64,000 nt of DNA from Monodelphis domestica (GCF_027887165.1 NC_077235.1:18545383-18609382), one strand, 5' to 3'. Shown: positions 24,526 to 36,660, counted from the stretch's first letter. The notes: a model not told the origin generated them from the sequence alone. Program-made: numbers and translations.

Positions 24526-24585
24526 TAGAAAGTGGGAGGGAATTAAAATATGAGGCAAGGATTGGAATCTTTGTTCTGGAAAAAA

Positions 24586-24586
24586 T

Positions 24587-24619
<33 letters not shown>
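24586..24619. repeat. (AT)n microsatellite
   Basis: About 34 bases of alternating T and A. It is followed at 24,622-24,655 by 'gacaggcattcaataaatat', another possible L2 3' terminus. Confidence 0.9.
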
Positions 24620-24655
24620 GTGACAGGCATTCAATAAATATTTCTTGATTTGATA

Positions 24656-25869
24656 AAGGACCTAACTTGATTAATAGAGAATTATTGCTTCTAAAGTAGT
24701 GCATTTGAAGGAAATAATTAGAAAATTAGGGTATACGATTTGATGTAGGATGAGTTGTGTTCTAATGGTGAGCATCTGCCATGCCAAGAAAGCCTAACTT
24801 TATTGAATTTCAATAAACGAAGTCTTAATCTGAATGGTATCTAGGAATTGAAATGAGAAAACTGAAAAAAAATCAGTGGATTGGAGAAATCAACACAAAC
24901 TCTCATTTGCATTTTCATCATGGAAATGCTTTCGAGAGTACATGCTACTAAATGAATTAATTTTTCTGAAAAAATGGGCTTGTTGTAAGTACATCAAAAA
25001 TATATTAAATTATCATAATGATACCATTTTATATATTCAACTAGAGAAAACTCTTCTAGGTAATTGGCTATCTTTTTCAAAAATTCACATTCCAAGATGG
25101 AGAAGTTTGGGGGAGAAGAGGAAAGGGTAATTTCTTTATATTTGTGTCACAAATGACAAATGCAGGCATTGCCACTGTTTCAAAATTTATATTCTACTAG
25201 TCCTATTCTTATTCACTGCATAGCACATTATAGCCAATTACAAGGGCAGTTTAAATCCCTGAACAATAACGCTTTTAAAAGTGCAAAAGCTAGAATAAGC
25301 TTTTATGATTTCTGGCAAGTCATTTCTATATTGAGAAACCCTCAGTGAGAAAGACAAGCTTTCTATTCCTACTCCTACCCCCAATCCCTTTCTTAGTACA
25401 GTAGCCTGATGAGAATGAAGCCTTTCTAATCAAATCACAATTGAGTTTTCGCTCTAAAATGTTCATGTGATAAACCCAAGTTTTACAACTACAGTCACGT
25501 TCTACAAAATAATATCATTTTAGGTGAGCAGTCTTTTTGATTACGTTCTCTTAAATATTAATGCCATTTCCAAAATAATATTAGACTAGCAAGTTAACAA
25601 TTAAAAACAAATGAGTGTAAGGCCAAGGATTTCTCCACACCTCATCTAAGACTCATTATCCCATACACTACAAGACCATCGAGATCTTTTGTTACTAGAA
25701 CTCTGCACAGTTTAATGACCTACTAGGTCAAGTTAAGGAAATTCACTTATATATTTGATTATTCCTAAAGGTTTCTCTGTTTCTCTGGGAATTCTCAGAA
25801 CCCTTCACTTAGGACTCTTATGGAGTAATAGAGTATAATTATTTTTATCTGTATGTGCCTTTATTTTAT
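24656..25869. other. AT-rich sequence, nothing recognised
   Basis: No gene or repeat was recognised. Plus-strand frames of 84 and 62 codons at 24,876-25,130 and 25,160-25,348 have no recognisable domain. Confidence 0.5.
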
Positions 25870-25983
25870 TTAAAGACTAAGAAGGTCTTCAAAGGAAGAA
25901 ACTGTGTGCCATATTTGTATTCTCTTCAAAACTAGTCTAGTTCTTTGCATATAATAGGCGCTTAATGCTTACTGTTGAATGGA
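25870..25983 (+). repeat. L2-like LINE 3' end fragment
   Basis: 'tgtgccatatttgtattctc', 'ctagttctttgcatataata' and 'ggcgcttaatgcttactgtt' fit an L2-like 3' terminus. Confidence 0.45.
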
Positions 25984-26390
25984 TGTCATGATTTCTCCTA
26001 ATGCTGTGACCCCCAATGAAAAACCAGGTAGTGCTCCCCTTCAGGAGAACTAAACGGGTTCATAATGTCCTTAGGTTCGTTAGTTTAGGTGGTATTTAAT
26101 GTGATTTTGAATTATTACTGTCCAAGAGTATATATTTCATCCAGTTCTATAGAAGGGTAAAGCCTTCTGGTTCATAACATCTTTTAGTAAGTCACCAGGG
26201 CAACAGTGATTTTAAAAATCTCAGCTCCAGTGAGACTGATCCTGATATTATGGTCCTTAACCATTGTTCTTTTGAAAAACGTCAAAGTTTGTGCACCCTT
26301 TCCCTTTGTCACTTTGGAGTTTGACTTTGGTTTAAGAGCCTAATGGATGGCCTAATGGAAACAGAGCTCAGTATGTGTGGGTATATGCTT
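25984..26390. other. Unassigned sequence
   Basis: No gene or repeat was recognised. Confidence 0.5.
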
Positions 26391-26400
26391 TTTTAAATAT

Positions 26401-26594
26401 AAACCCTTATCTTCCATCTTGGAATCAATTCTATGTATTGGATCCAAGACAGAAGAATGGTAAGGGCTTGGCAATGGAGGTCAAGTGACTTGCCCAGGGT
26501 CACCCAGCTGGGAATTGTCTGAGGCCAGATTTGATCCTAGGACCTCCTGTCTCTAGGCCTGACTCTCAATCTACTGAGCTACCCAGCTGCCCCC
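26401..26594 (-). repeat. SINE1-type marsupial tRNA-SINE
   Basis: Minus-strand copy from its A-rich tail (T-rich here, before 'aaacccttatcttccatctt') to the head 'ctgagctacccagctgcccc'. Its left flank 'tatatgctttttta' resembles 'tatatacttttaaa' beyond the next SINE (about 26,785-26,800), so the neighbouring SINE probably inserted at the head boundary of this one. Confidence 0.85.
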
Positions 26595-26600
26595 TATATA

Positions 26601-26792
26601 TATTTTATTTTATTTTTTAAACCCTTACCTTTGGTCTTGGTTCCAAGGCAGAAGAGTGGTAAGGGCTAGGCAATGGGGGTCAAGTGACTTGCCCAGGTTC
26701 ATCCAGCTGGGAAGTGTCTGAGGCCAAATTTGAACCTAGGAACTCCCATCTCTAGGCCTGGCTCTTAATCCACTAAGCTACCCAGCTGACCC
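26601..26792 (-). repeat. SINE1-type marsupial tRNA-SINE inserted beside another
   Basis: Minus-strand copy beginning with T-rich 'ttttattttattttttaaac' and ending 'taccca gctgacccc'. The short repeat 'cctatata' is found at both of its edges. It sits directly against the head of the previous SINE in the same orientation. Confidence 0.85.
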
Positions 26793-28860
26793 CTATATAC
26801 TTTTAAAAAATCCCAATGGGAAATAACTTGAATTCATTTGAAAATTGGCCAATGGGATATTGATCAATCCTAATTTTATTAAAAAAAAAAGGATCTGGAT
26901 ATGTAAATCTGAGTTTCCAGGAAGACAAATGTTTACTTCCTATCTATGAAGCCTTCTGAAACGAGGCTCATAATACACCTGCTGACATGCCTCTAATTTT
27001 AAAAGTCTGAGGACTGTCAATAGGCGCTTGCTTAGGTCCATGAAGAATATGAATTCAGAACTGGACCGCAAGGTCAGATCTTTGATCTCCCTTTCTGCAG
27101 AGACTGTGATGGATAAAACCAATTCCACTGAGCCTATAGTACTAGACAATTATCTTTGAACCATAGGAAGGTATTCTTATGCTCAAATTAAAAGAGGAGC
27201 TGCAAGGATGAACAGTGCAGCCAGGAATCTGGGAAAGCAGAAAGGATTCCCTCACAGGAAAAGGTTTTCAATTCTTATCCTGATTTTCCATTTAAGAAAT
27301 CTTCAATAAGGTCCAGTTTCAGTGGCACTTGTGGGTGGGCAAATGCACACACCTGCATACTGACCTCTTTTTGCACAGGGCCATTTTCATACTTAAATTA
27401 GTGTGAAAATATGTATAAGGGATTAAACAAAGCTTGCTTGCCTCCCGTAAGTATATTTCCAAATACAACTTAAAGGGGAAAATGTGTTATGTAGCTAGAC
27501 CCTTCCTTCCCAAGAGCTTTGACACAAATGCTTCAGAACCATCAAGGGCCTGACTCAAAGATCAAATACTTAAGAGAGGTCACTGGCCTTCAGATTTTCT
27601 CTACCAGAGTGAAAGCAGCCATCACATACTCTTACCTTTCTCAAGCCAGCATTCCATTCTCTTACCTTTCTCCCACGGAAAATTTACAGTTTTGAAGCCA
27701 TTCAAGTGTGTAACCACTACCCAGGCTTGTGTACACATTTCAAATGGAAAAAACAAATGACTTTAGACCACAGGAAATATTTTTGCATTCGGAGCAGTCT
27801 TTACATTTAATCAGCACCTTTGCTCTGCATATGTATATGTTTTTAATTATGTGTTTTAAAACAAATTGAAAATGTTCTCTGCACATCCTGCTTTAGAAGT
27901 CTCAGAATACGTTTCCCAAATGATATCCTTGTCACAGTGAGAAGTGTTTTAACTTCACATTAATTCCTGTATGGAGGGCATATAGAGCGTAGAGATTGGC
28001 ACCCAAATGGGGACACTAATCCCCCCCGCCAAAAAAAAAAAACATTTGCTAAATTATTTTTTGCTATTTCTCTAAGGAGAGCCAAGGAAAAGTTCCTGGG
28101 AGAAGCCTTCCTGTCCTGGATGTTTTCTTTTAAATACCTGCTTGATTCTCTGAAAGAGATCTTGCTGCAGTTGTCTAGGGATTTGGGCCTCTGGAGCTTA
28201 AGCCAAATCTTGTAGCTCACAAGGCCTGATTGAGTAAAAAATTGTCTTTCTGATTGTCTCAGCTCAGCCTGGTCTCACACTCTTCCTCCAGCCTCCACTT
28301 GACCAAAATATGTGAAGCAGTAACTGCAAACAAAGTGTTGGCTCCCAATGTTCTTCCCTAGATAACTTCCCCGTCTACTCCAGTAGAGTATGGAGACATA
28401 CGTATGGGCAACTGCTCTCTAGAGGTCTGGAAGTTCCCATAGAAGCTCCTCTTACTGACACGCACTGAAGGCACACAGATAATGTGTGTATGTACAGAGA
28501 AGAGAACAATTCTCTGCTCCTCATATCCCCCACTGTACTCCATCGTGCCACCAGCAGTCTGGAAGCTTTCCACCGTGAATTTCTATTTTGCAAAAACCAT
28601 AAAGGTTCTACGAAGAGGCATCTGCACAATGCCCTGGCTTCTCAGCTGTGGCAGTGTTCCCTGCTGCTGAAGCCAAGTGTCTCCTGGACACTGCTCAGCA
28701 TCTCATCAGGGTGATGGCTGCGTTGCTTCCTCTCAGCCTTGCAAATGATTTTTCAGATCTCTTAGAAAATGAATGTACAGTTCTGCCTCATTTGTGCACT
28801 ATCCCTGGCCCTCTTCTCCAAAGGCGTAACTTGAAGCTAGCTGTCAGTGAGCTAACCCTA
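26793..28860. other. Sequence left of the GA array, nothing firmly recognised
   Basis: No complete gene was recognised. A 69-codon minus-strand frame at 26,940-27,149 and a small cluster at 28,358-28,714 have protein-like composition but no recognised domain and overlap frames on the other strand. The 14-base string 'ctcttacctttctc' occurs twice near 27,629 and 27,657. Confidence 0.45.
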
Positions 28861-30136
28861 GCGAGAGAGACAGAGACAGAGACAGAGAGAGAGACAGAGA
28901 GACAGAGAGAGAGACAGAGAGACAGAGAGACAGAGAGAGAGACAGAGACAGAGAGAGACAGAGAGAGAAAGAGAGACAGAGACAGAGAGAGACAGAGACA
29001 GAGAGAGACAGAGAGAGAGACAGAGAGACAGAGACAGAAATACACACACAGAGACAGAGGCAGAGAGAGACAGACAGAGAGAGGCACACACACAAAGACA
29101 GAGACAGAGGCAGAAACAGAGAGAGAGGGAAGGAGAGAGAAAGAGAAAGATAGAGAGAGATGGAGAGGGAGAAAGAGAGAGGGAGAGAGATAGACAGAGA
29201 GAGAGGGAGACAGAGAGAGAGGGAGAGATAGAGAGGGGGAAGGACAGAGAGAAAGATAGAGACAGAAACAGAGAGGGAGACAGAGATAGAGAGGGAGAGG
29301 CAGAGAGGGAACAAGAGACAGAGACAGAGAGACAAAGAGACAGAGACAGGGAGAGAGAAAGAGAGAAGGAGGGAGACAAAGAGAGGGAGAGAGACAGACA
29401 GAGGGGGAAGGAGGGAGAGAGAGGTAGAGGGAGAGAGATGGGGAAACAGAGAGAGAGAGGCAGACAGACAGACAGACAGAAATGGAGAGAGAGAGGAAGA
29501 CAGAAACACAGAGGGAGAGACAGAGAGAGAGGGAGAGAGAAAAAGACAGAGAGAGGGAGAGGGAGAGAGACAGAGAGATAGGGAGGGAGAGAGAGAAAGA
29601 GAAACAGAGAGAGAGAGGGAGACAGAGAGAGGGAAAGAGAGAAAGGCAGAGAGGGAGAAAGCGAAAGGGAAAGAGAGACAAAAACAGAGGGGGAGACAGA
29701 GAGAGAAAGGGAAAGAGAGACAAAGACAGAAAGGAAGACAGGGAAAGGGAGAGAGAAAGAGAGACAGAGACAGAGGGAGAGACAGAGAGAGGAAGAGGAA
29801 GAGAGAGACAGAGGGGAGAGAGAGGGAGAGAAAGAGAGAAAGAGAGGGAGAGAAAAAGAGAGGGAAAGACAGAGAGAAAGATAGAAACAGAGACAGAGAG
29901 GGAGACAGAGACAGAGAGGGAGAGGCAGAGACAGAGATGGAAGGGGGGAGAGAAAGAGAGAGAGAGAATGAGAGACAGAGGGAAACAGAGAGAGAGATAG
30001 ACAGCCAGAGAGACAGAAAGAGGGAAAGAGAAAGAGAGAAGGGGGAGGCAAAGAGAGAAAGAGAGAAAGAAAGAGAGAAAGGTAGAGGGAGAGAGAGAGG
30101 AAGACAGAAACAGAGAGGGAGAGATAGAAAGAGAGG

Positions 30137-30193
<57 letters not shown>

Positions 30194-31987
30194 AGAGGGA
30201 TAGGGAGACAGAGAGATAAGAGATAGGGAGGGAGAGAAAGAGAGACAGAGTAGAGAGGGAGACAGAGACGAAAGAGAGAGGGAAAGAGAGAGAGGAAGAG
30301 AGAGGGAAGGACAGAGAGACAGAGAAACAGAGAGAGAAAGAAAGAGGGAAATGGAAAGAGAGACAGAAACAGAGAGGGAGACAGAGAGAAAGGAAGAGAG
30401 AGAGAGGGAGGGGCAAAGAGAGAGGAGAGAGGAAGAGACAGAGAGAGGAAAAGAGAGACAGAGAAAGAGAGGGAGGGGGAAAGAGACAGAAAGAGGGAGA
30501 GAGGGGGAGAGAGAAAGACAGAGGGAGGGAGAGGCAGAGAGAGATAGGAAGGGAGAGAGAGAGAAAGAGAGACAGAGATAGAGAGGGAGACAGAGACAGA
30601 GAGAGAGGGAAAGAGAGAGAGGGAGGGAGAGAGAGAAAGGGAGGGAGGGAGGGACAAAGAGAGAAAGAGGGAGAGACAGAGAGAGGAAAAAAGAGACAGA
30701 GACAGAGGGAGAGAGAGAAAGGGAAAGAGAGACAGACAGAGAGGGGGAGAGAGTCAGAGAGAGGGAGAGAGAGAGAGAGAAAGAGAGACAGAGATAGAGA
30801 GGGAGACAGAAAGAGAGAGGGAAAGAGAGAGGGAGGGAGGGAGGGAGAGAAAGAGAGACAGAGACAGAGACAGAGAAACAGAGAGGAAGAGAGAGACAGA
30901 GAGGAAAAGAGAGCGAGTCAGAGAGAGGGAGAGAGAGGGAGGGAGGGAGAGAGAGAAAGAGAGACAGAGACAGAGATAGAGAGGGAGCAGAAAGAGAGAG
31001 GGAAAGAGAGAGGGAGGAAGGAAGAGAAAGAAAGAGAGAGACAGAGATAGAGAGGGAGCAGAAAGAGAGAGGGAAAGAGAGAGGGAGGAAGGAAGAGAAA
31101 GAAAGAGAGAGACAGAGATAGAGAGGGAGACAGAAAGAGAGAGGGAAAGAGAGGGAGGGAGGGAGAGGGAGGGAAGGAGAGAGAGAGGGAGGGAGAGAGG
31201 GACAAAGAGAGAAAGAGAGAGACAGGGAGAGACAGAGAGAGGAAGGAAGAGACAGAGAGGGGAAGGGAGAGGAAGAGAGAGACAGAGAGGAAAGACAGAG
31301 ACAGAGAGAGAGAAAGGGAAAGAGATACAGACAGAGGGGGAGAGAGTCAGAGAGAGGGAGGGAGGGAGAGAGAGAAAGAGAGACAGAGATAGAGAGGGAG
31401 ACAGAAAGAGAGAAGGAAAGAGAGGGAGGGAGGAAGAGAAAGAAAGAGAAAGAGAGACAGAGATAGAGAGGGAGACAGAAAGAGAGAGGAAGGGAGGGAG
31501 GGAGGGAGAGAAACAGAGAGACAGAGAAAGAGAGAGGGTGGAAGAGAGACAGAGACAGAGAGGAAGAGAGAGACAGGGAGGGAAAGAGAGACAGAGTGGT
31601 GGAGAGAGAGAGTCAGAGAGAGGGAGAGAGGGAGGAAGGGAGAGAGAGAAAGAGAGACAGAGAGATAGAGAGGGAGACAGAAAGAGAGAGGGAAAGAGAG
31701 AGAGGGAGAGAGAGACGGAGGGACAAGAGAGAAAGACAGAGACAGGGAGAGACAGAGAGAGGAAGAGAGACAGACAGAGACAGAAAGAAAGTGAGAGACA
31801 GAGAGACAGTGAGAGACAGAGAAACAGAGAGGGAAAGAGAGACAGAGACAGGGAGGGAAAGAGAGACAGAGAGGGAGAGAGAGTCAGAGAGAGGGAGAGA
31901 GGGGGGGACAGAGAGGCAGGGACAGAGAGACGGAGAAACAGAGAGACAGAGAAAGAGAGGGGGGAAGAGAGACAGAGACAGAGAGAG

Positions 31988-32025
<38 letters not shown>

Positions 32026-34010
32026 GGAGGGACAAAGAGAGAAAGAGAGACACAGGGAGAGGGAGAAATGGAGAGAGAGAGACAGACAGAGACAGAGACA
32101 GAGGGAGAGTGAGGGAGAGAGATAGAGAGGGAGGGAGGGAGAGACAGAGAGAGATAGGAAGGGAGAGAGAAAGAGAAAAAGAGGCAGAGGTAGAGAGGGA
32201 GAGAGAGGGAGAGAGAAAGAGAGAGGGAGGGAGGGAGAGGCAGAGAGAGATAGGGAGGGAAAGAGAAAGAGAGAGACAGAGATAGAAAGGTAGACAGACA
32301 GACACAGAGAGGGAAAGAGAGAGGGAGGGACAGAGAGAGAGAGACAGAGGGAGACAGAGAAAGAGAGGGAAAGAGAGACAGAGAGGGAGAGAGAGGGAGG
32401 GAGGGAGAGAGAGAAAGAGAGACAGAGACAGGGATAGAGAGGGAGACAGAAAGAGAGAGGGAAAGAGAGAGGGAGGGAGGGAGAGAAAGAGGGAAACAGA
32501 GAGACAGAGAAAGAGAGTGGAGGAAAGAGAGACAGAGAGAAAGAGGGAGAGAGAGACAGAGGGACAAAGAGAGAAAGAGAGAGACGGAGAGGGAGAGAGA
32601 GAGAAGAAGAGAGACAGACAGAGAGACAGAGAGACAGAGAGACAGGGAGAAACAGAGACAGGGAAAGAGAGAGGGGGGGAAGAGAGACAGAGACAGAGAG
32701 AGAAAGGGAGAGAAAGAGATGGAGGGACAAATAGAGAAAGAGAGACAGACAGAGAGAGAAAGAGAAAGAGCAAGAGAGAGTGAAAGAGAGACAGAGACAG
32801 AGGGAGAGAGAGGGAGAGAAAGAGAGAGGGAGGGAGGGAAAGACAGAGAGATAGGGAGGGAGAGAGAAAGAGAAAAAGAGGCAGAGATAGAGAGGGAGAC
32901 AGAGACAGAGAAACAGAGAAAGATAGAGAGAATGGGAGAGACAGAGAGGGACAGAGAGACAGGGAGAAACAGAGACAGAGAAAGAGAGAGAGAGACAGAG
33001 AGAGAAAGGGAGAGAGAGGGGGAGGGACAAAGAGAGAAAGAGAGACACAGGGAGAGGAAGAGAGACAGACAGAGAGAAAGAGAAAGAGAGTGAAAGAGAG
33101 ACAGAGACAGAGGGAGAAAGAGGGGGAAAGAGAGAGGGAGGGAGGGAGAGACAGAGAGAGATAAGGAGGGAGAGAGAAAGAGAAAAAGAGGCAGAGATAG
33201 AGAGGGAGATAGAGACAGAGAGAGGGAAAGAGAGAGGAGGAGAGAGAGATAGGGAGGGAGAGAGAGAAAAAGAGAGACAGATAAAAAGGTAAACAGAGAG
33301 AGGGAAAGACAGGGAGGCAGAGGGAGGAGAGAGAGAGAGAGTCAGAGAGAGTGAGAGAGAGTGAGGGACAGAGAGAGACAGAGAGAAACAGAGAGGGACA
33401 GAGAAAGAGAGAGGGGGAAAGATAGACAGAGACAGAGAGAGAGGGAGAGACAAAGAAAGAGACAGAGACAGAGGGAGACCGAGAAAGGAAGAAAGGAAGA
33501 GAGAGAGAGAGGGAGAGACTGAGACAGAGAGGGGGGGGGAGACAGAGAGACAGCCAGGGAGGAAGAGAAAGAGACAGAGGGAGGGAGAGAGACAGACAGA
33601 AAGAGACAGGGAGAAACAGAGAGAGACAAAGAGAAATAGAGAGGGAAAGAGAGAGAGAAACAGAGGGAGACAGAGACAGAAAGGGAGAGAGAGGGTGAGA
33701 CTGGGAGAGGAAGAAAGGAAGAGAGACAGAGACAGGGAGAGACAGAGAGAGGAAGAGAGGGAGAAACAGAGAGTGTGACAGAGAGAGGGAGAGACACAGA
33801 AACAGAGAGACAGAAAGAGAGAGGGGGAAAGAGAGAGACCGAGAGGGAGCGAGAGGGAGAGACTGACAGAGAGAAGGAAAGAGGGAGAGACAGAGAGGGA
33901 GGGAGGGAGAGACAGAGACAGAGAGGGGGGAAGAAAAGAGACAGAGGGAGGGAGAGAGAGAAAGAGAAAGAGACAGAGGAGGGGGAGGGAGGGAGAGAGA
34001 GAGAGGAAAA
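28861..34010. repeat. About 5.15-kb GA-rich satellite-like array
   Basis: An almost continuous purine strand built from 'gagaca', 'gagagagg', 'gaaagagag' and 'gagata' words. T is nearly absent from the + strand. Part of it is higher-order: the block with 'gatagagagggag' begins at 30,975, 31,046 and 31,117, an exact 71-bp period, and recurs at 31,388, 31,462 and 31,664. A second marker, 'agtcagagagagggag', recurs near 30,750, 30,915, 31,344, 31,610 and 31,882. The frames of up to 899 codons here (Ser/Leu/Pro-rich on minus, Arg/Glu/Thr-rich on plus) come from the lack of stop codons in such DNA and are not genes. The true length may differ from the assembly. Confidence 0.95.
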
Positions 34011-35074
34011 TGGACCAGCAAAGAACTTCATTTACAAAACCAGAGTAGTTCTTTGCCCCACTTCGGCCTCCTCCCTCAAAAAGCCCTGCCTCTTACCCTG
34101 GGAACCACCAGAGTACCTTACACATTTTGATGCGATCCTGAGTTAATGCGCGATCGTCTCCATAAAATGCTCCCTGAGCTCCCCCCTTCTCTTTTCCCCC
34201 ACCGCGCTCTTGCTACTGCAATCATCTCTATTCTCACACACAAGCCCGAAACACCCCGATTTCTCCAGGGTGCCGGGACGCAGTAGGGAAGAGAGGGGTT
34301 TGCTAGCTTATCCAAGAGCAAGCCTTAACAGCCTGAGCCTTCTCAGTCCTTAGAAGGATCTTACTCCTGACCTCCCAAGTTCGGGCTGTGAGACGGACCA
34401 GCTTTAAGCTCTGCAGCCGTGGCATCATAAAGACCCGTGAGTGTGAGTGTGCGTGTGCGTGCGTGTATCAGTGTGTCCCCTGCGCTCTGCCGCAGCACAG
34501 GCGGTATTGCCTTCTCTAACTCCAGGCGCCTCTTCCCCCCTCTCAGCCCGGGGACTTTCTCCAGGTCTCTGGGAATTCTCTGTTCCTGGGCACCTTCCCC
34601 CTTGGCCAGCTTACTCTGCTAAAGCTTCGGCTGCTCTGTGTGTTGTGGGGAAAGACGACAGGGTTCTGGACGTTACACATATTTTCTAGAAGATAGATGC
34701 TCAAGCTCATGCTCCCTCTCTCCTTACCTTCAGCTCCTGCTCTGCCCAAGATGTCAATCTATAGCAGCTGGCTGCTCGGTACACCATCAGGGCGTCTTCG
34801 AGGAAGCCAGGCAGCCCAGGAGCAAATTATAAGAAGCAAATCCTAAATACCTCAGGGAGCCAGGGCAGAATGAGGACGGGAGAAAGACAATAGCGCACGG
34901 ATTCCCGGAGATTTCCACTGAGCCAAAGGAGCTTAACTTTTTTGGTCCTTGCTGGGAATTTTTGTAGGTGTCAAAAGGCAAACCTCATCCCCTGGTTAAA
35001 GCCCCGAGGCTAGTCCTTCATTCCAAAACTGGCTCATTTCCTAATTTGCGGGGTGACCAACTAACAGACCTCGC
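34011..35074. other. Moderately GC-rich sequence, unassigned
   Basis: CpG content rises compared with the left half of the window. A TG-rich patch lies at about 34,438-34,475. Small overlapping frames on both strands (34,118-34,981) have no recognised product. It may be a shoulder of the regulatory domain around the CpG island. Confidence 0.45.
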
Positions 35075-35100
35075 TGGGGGGGGGGGGGCGCGGGGGCGGG
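35075..35100. repeat. G-run with potential quadruplex
   Basis: A run of about 13 G, then 'cgcgggggcggg'. Several G-tracts lie close together on the plus strand, as in G-quadruplex-forming sequences. Confidence 0.75.
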
Positions 35101-35149
35101 TCTTCATTCATTTATTATCTTAAAAGCAACTCGCTCTCCCAAACACCTC

Positions 35150-35430
35150 TCTTTGGAGAGAAAGAAAAGGAGAAAATAAGCTGAGGAAAGTGAGGGTCAG
35201 AGGGGGCAAGGAAAGGGAATGAGAATAGAGCGGGAGTGGGGGGGAGGGGGAAAGGATGGGGAAACTGGGTTTGGTACCCGAATGAGGAATCGCTACCATT
35301 TGGAGTACCCTAGGGGAACCCGTCACGGGTTATAGGAGAGAGGAGTGCAAAAAAGAAGAGGGAAAAGAGGGTAGGGAAAGAAGGGAGGGGAGAGGGGGGA
35401 GAGAAACAGGGCGAGAGAGCAGGATAGGCG
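35150..35430. repeat. Purine-rich (GA/GGA) tract
   Basis: The plus strand is mostly purine ('gagagaaagaaaaggagaaa', 'gggaaaagagggtaggg', 'gggaggggagagggggg'). It resembles a shorter, non-tandem relative of the large GA array 1.1 kb to the left. Open frames on the minus strand here are composition artefacts. Confidence 0.7.
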
Positions 35431-35639
35431 AGTGGGAAGCTCCCCGAACCCTCAGCGTGACACGACAGCGTCCTAGGCTGTCTGTACTCCGCTCTCCCTG
35501 AAAGCAAGCGCTCTGTGGCGCTGACATCATTGCAAAAAAAGGAGGGGCATAAAATGGAAATGCAAAAGCGAGAAATGAGTTTTCCCCTGTCTTAAAGGTG
35601 CCCGCTCTGACTTTGTGTCTCTTTCTCCCCCCCCCCCCA

Positions 35640-35681
35640 CCTCGTGTGTGTATGTGCGTGCGTAGGTGCGCGCGCGCGCGC

Positions 35682-35740
<59 letters not shown>
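35640..35740. repeat. GC/TG alternating stretch (Z-DNA type)
   Basis: 'gtgtgtgtatgtgcgtgcgt' leads into about 15 bases of alternating G and C (35,667-35,681) and then an uninterrupted (TG)n of about 57 bases to 35,739. A C-run precedes it at 35,628-35,638. Alternating purine-pyrimidine of this kind is the classic Z-DNA-forming pattern. His/Thr- and Cys/Val-repeat frames here are artefacts. Confidence 0.9.
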
Positions 35741-36520
35741 CAATGCAACCCGAGAGACGCAGCAGCACTTCAATGGCAGGTTTGGGGTGGTTTCCCCCCT
35801 CCCCAGTTTAACATGGCTGCCCCCTTGGCTGTCTCCTTTCACAGGAGGAGAAATTCATGTGTAGCCTCTAATAGTTAGTGTATGCACTCGTTCATTGCCC
35901 AAAAAAGGGAACAAGAGATTAAAGCGAATTCACAACTTCTAGTTAAAACGGCTCAGTTTTTCTAGCGAGAAGGAATTCTAGTTTGCTAGAATTTAAACTC
36001 TCTCCCCCTCCCCCCAACACATACACACACTCACCTTCCCTCCAGGGATTTCTGCGTTGATTTTGAGTCCTGTTTTTTTTTTTTTTTCAAACAAGTTGAT
36101 TTACAGTTCAATCCCACATATCTGTTACCAGGTTTACAAGATGCTCACCAGAACCTGTTTTCTTTGGCTTACGCTGAAGAGTTTGACTCCCTTGAACCGT
36201 CCTAATTGGGAATGGGACTGTGTTGGAGCCTAGCTTATGAATTCCTCCCTGAATCCTCTATGGGATGTATCTAGCAAGTGTGTGGAGCCCAATTCTTCTT
36301 TCCTCTGCCCCTTTCTTGGATTCTCTGCCTCTGTCTTCTCATAGACTGTTCTTTCTTTGGGGGGAGAGGGGAACCTTCCTAAACTCAATCTTTTGCCTTG
36401 ATATATGTATTCCTGATTGGGAGTGTCCCTTTCTCACCTTTGCCTCAAGTCTTTTCCCTCTTCCCTCTCTTTTATGTATGTGTTACAGAAGGCTAAATTT
36501 AAATTCTAAGCTTCTAAAGC
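35741..36520. other. Unassigned sequence near the CpG island
   Basis: No gene was recognised. 'taacatggctgcccccttgg' at about 35,810 contains an ATGGC core like that in YY1 sites, which is suggestive only. The 90-codon plus-strand frame at 36,265-36,537 has no recognised domain. Confidence 0.4.
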
Positions 36521-36524
36521 AGGA

Positions 36525-36660
36525 ATTCTTAAACTAGGATGCGTGAACCTTTTGAAAAAAATTTTTTTATAACTGTACTACAATATCATTGGTTTCCTTT
36601 GTAATCTTATATGTGTATTATTTTATGTTTTGACTGGCAAAGGTATGCAGGACACAAGAG
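36525..36660 (+). mobile_element. hAT-like DNA transposon remnant
   Basis: 'caggaattcttaaactagga' followed by 'ggtttcctttgtaatcttat' and 'tattttatgttttgactggc' resembles the left half of a common mammalian hAT-like non-autonomous element whose ends read 'caggggttcttaacctgggg'. The right end is degraded or missing. Confidence 0.4.

Noticed and set aside
26940-27149. 69-codon minus-strand frame with Leu-rich end
   Set aside because: No recognised family. A 'ttctgcag' acceptor-like word lies on the other strand only.
28648-29193. 181-codon plus-strand frame starting in unique sequence and running into the array
   Set aside because: About two thirds of it is ETERE-type repeat. The unique start (about 70 codons) has no recognised domain.
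28788-34031. Very long Ser/Leu/Pro-rich (minus) and Arg/Glu/Thr-rich (plus) open frames
   Set aside because: They are produced by the GA/CT repeat array, where stop codons can hardly occur. They overlap in several frames and on both strands.
35598-35878. Cys/Val-run and His/Thr-run frames
   Set aside because: They are translations of the (TG)n microsatellite.
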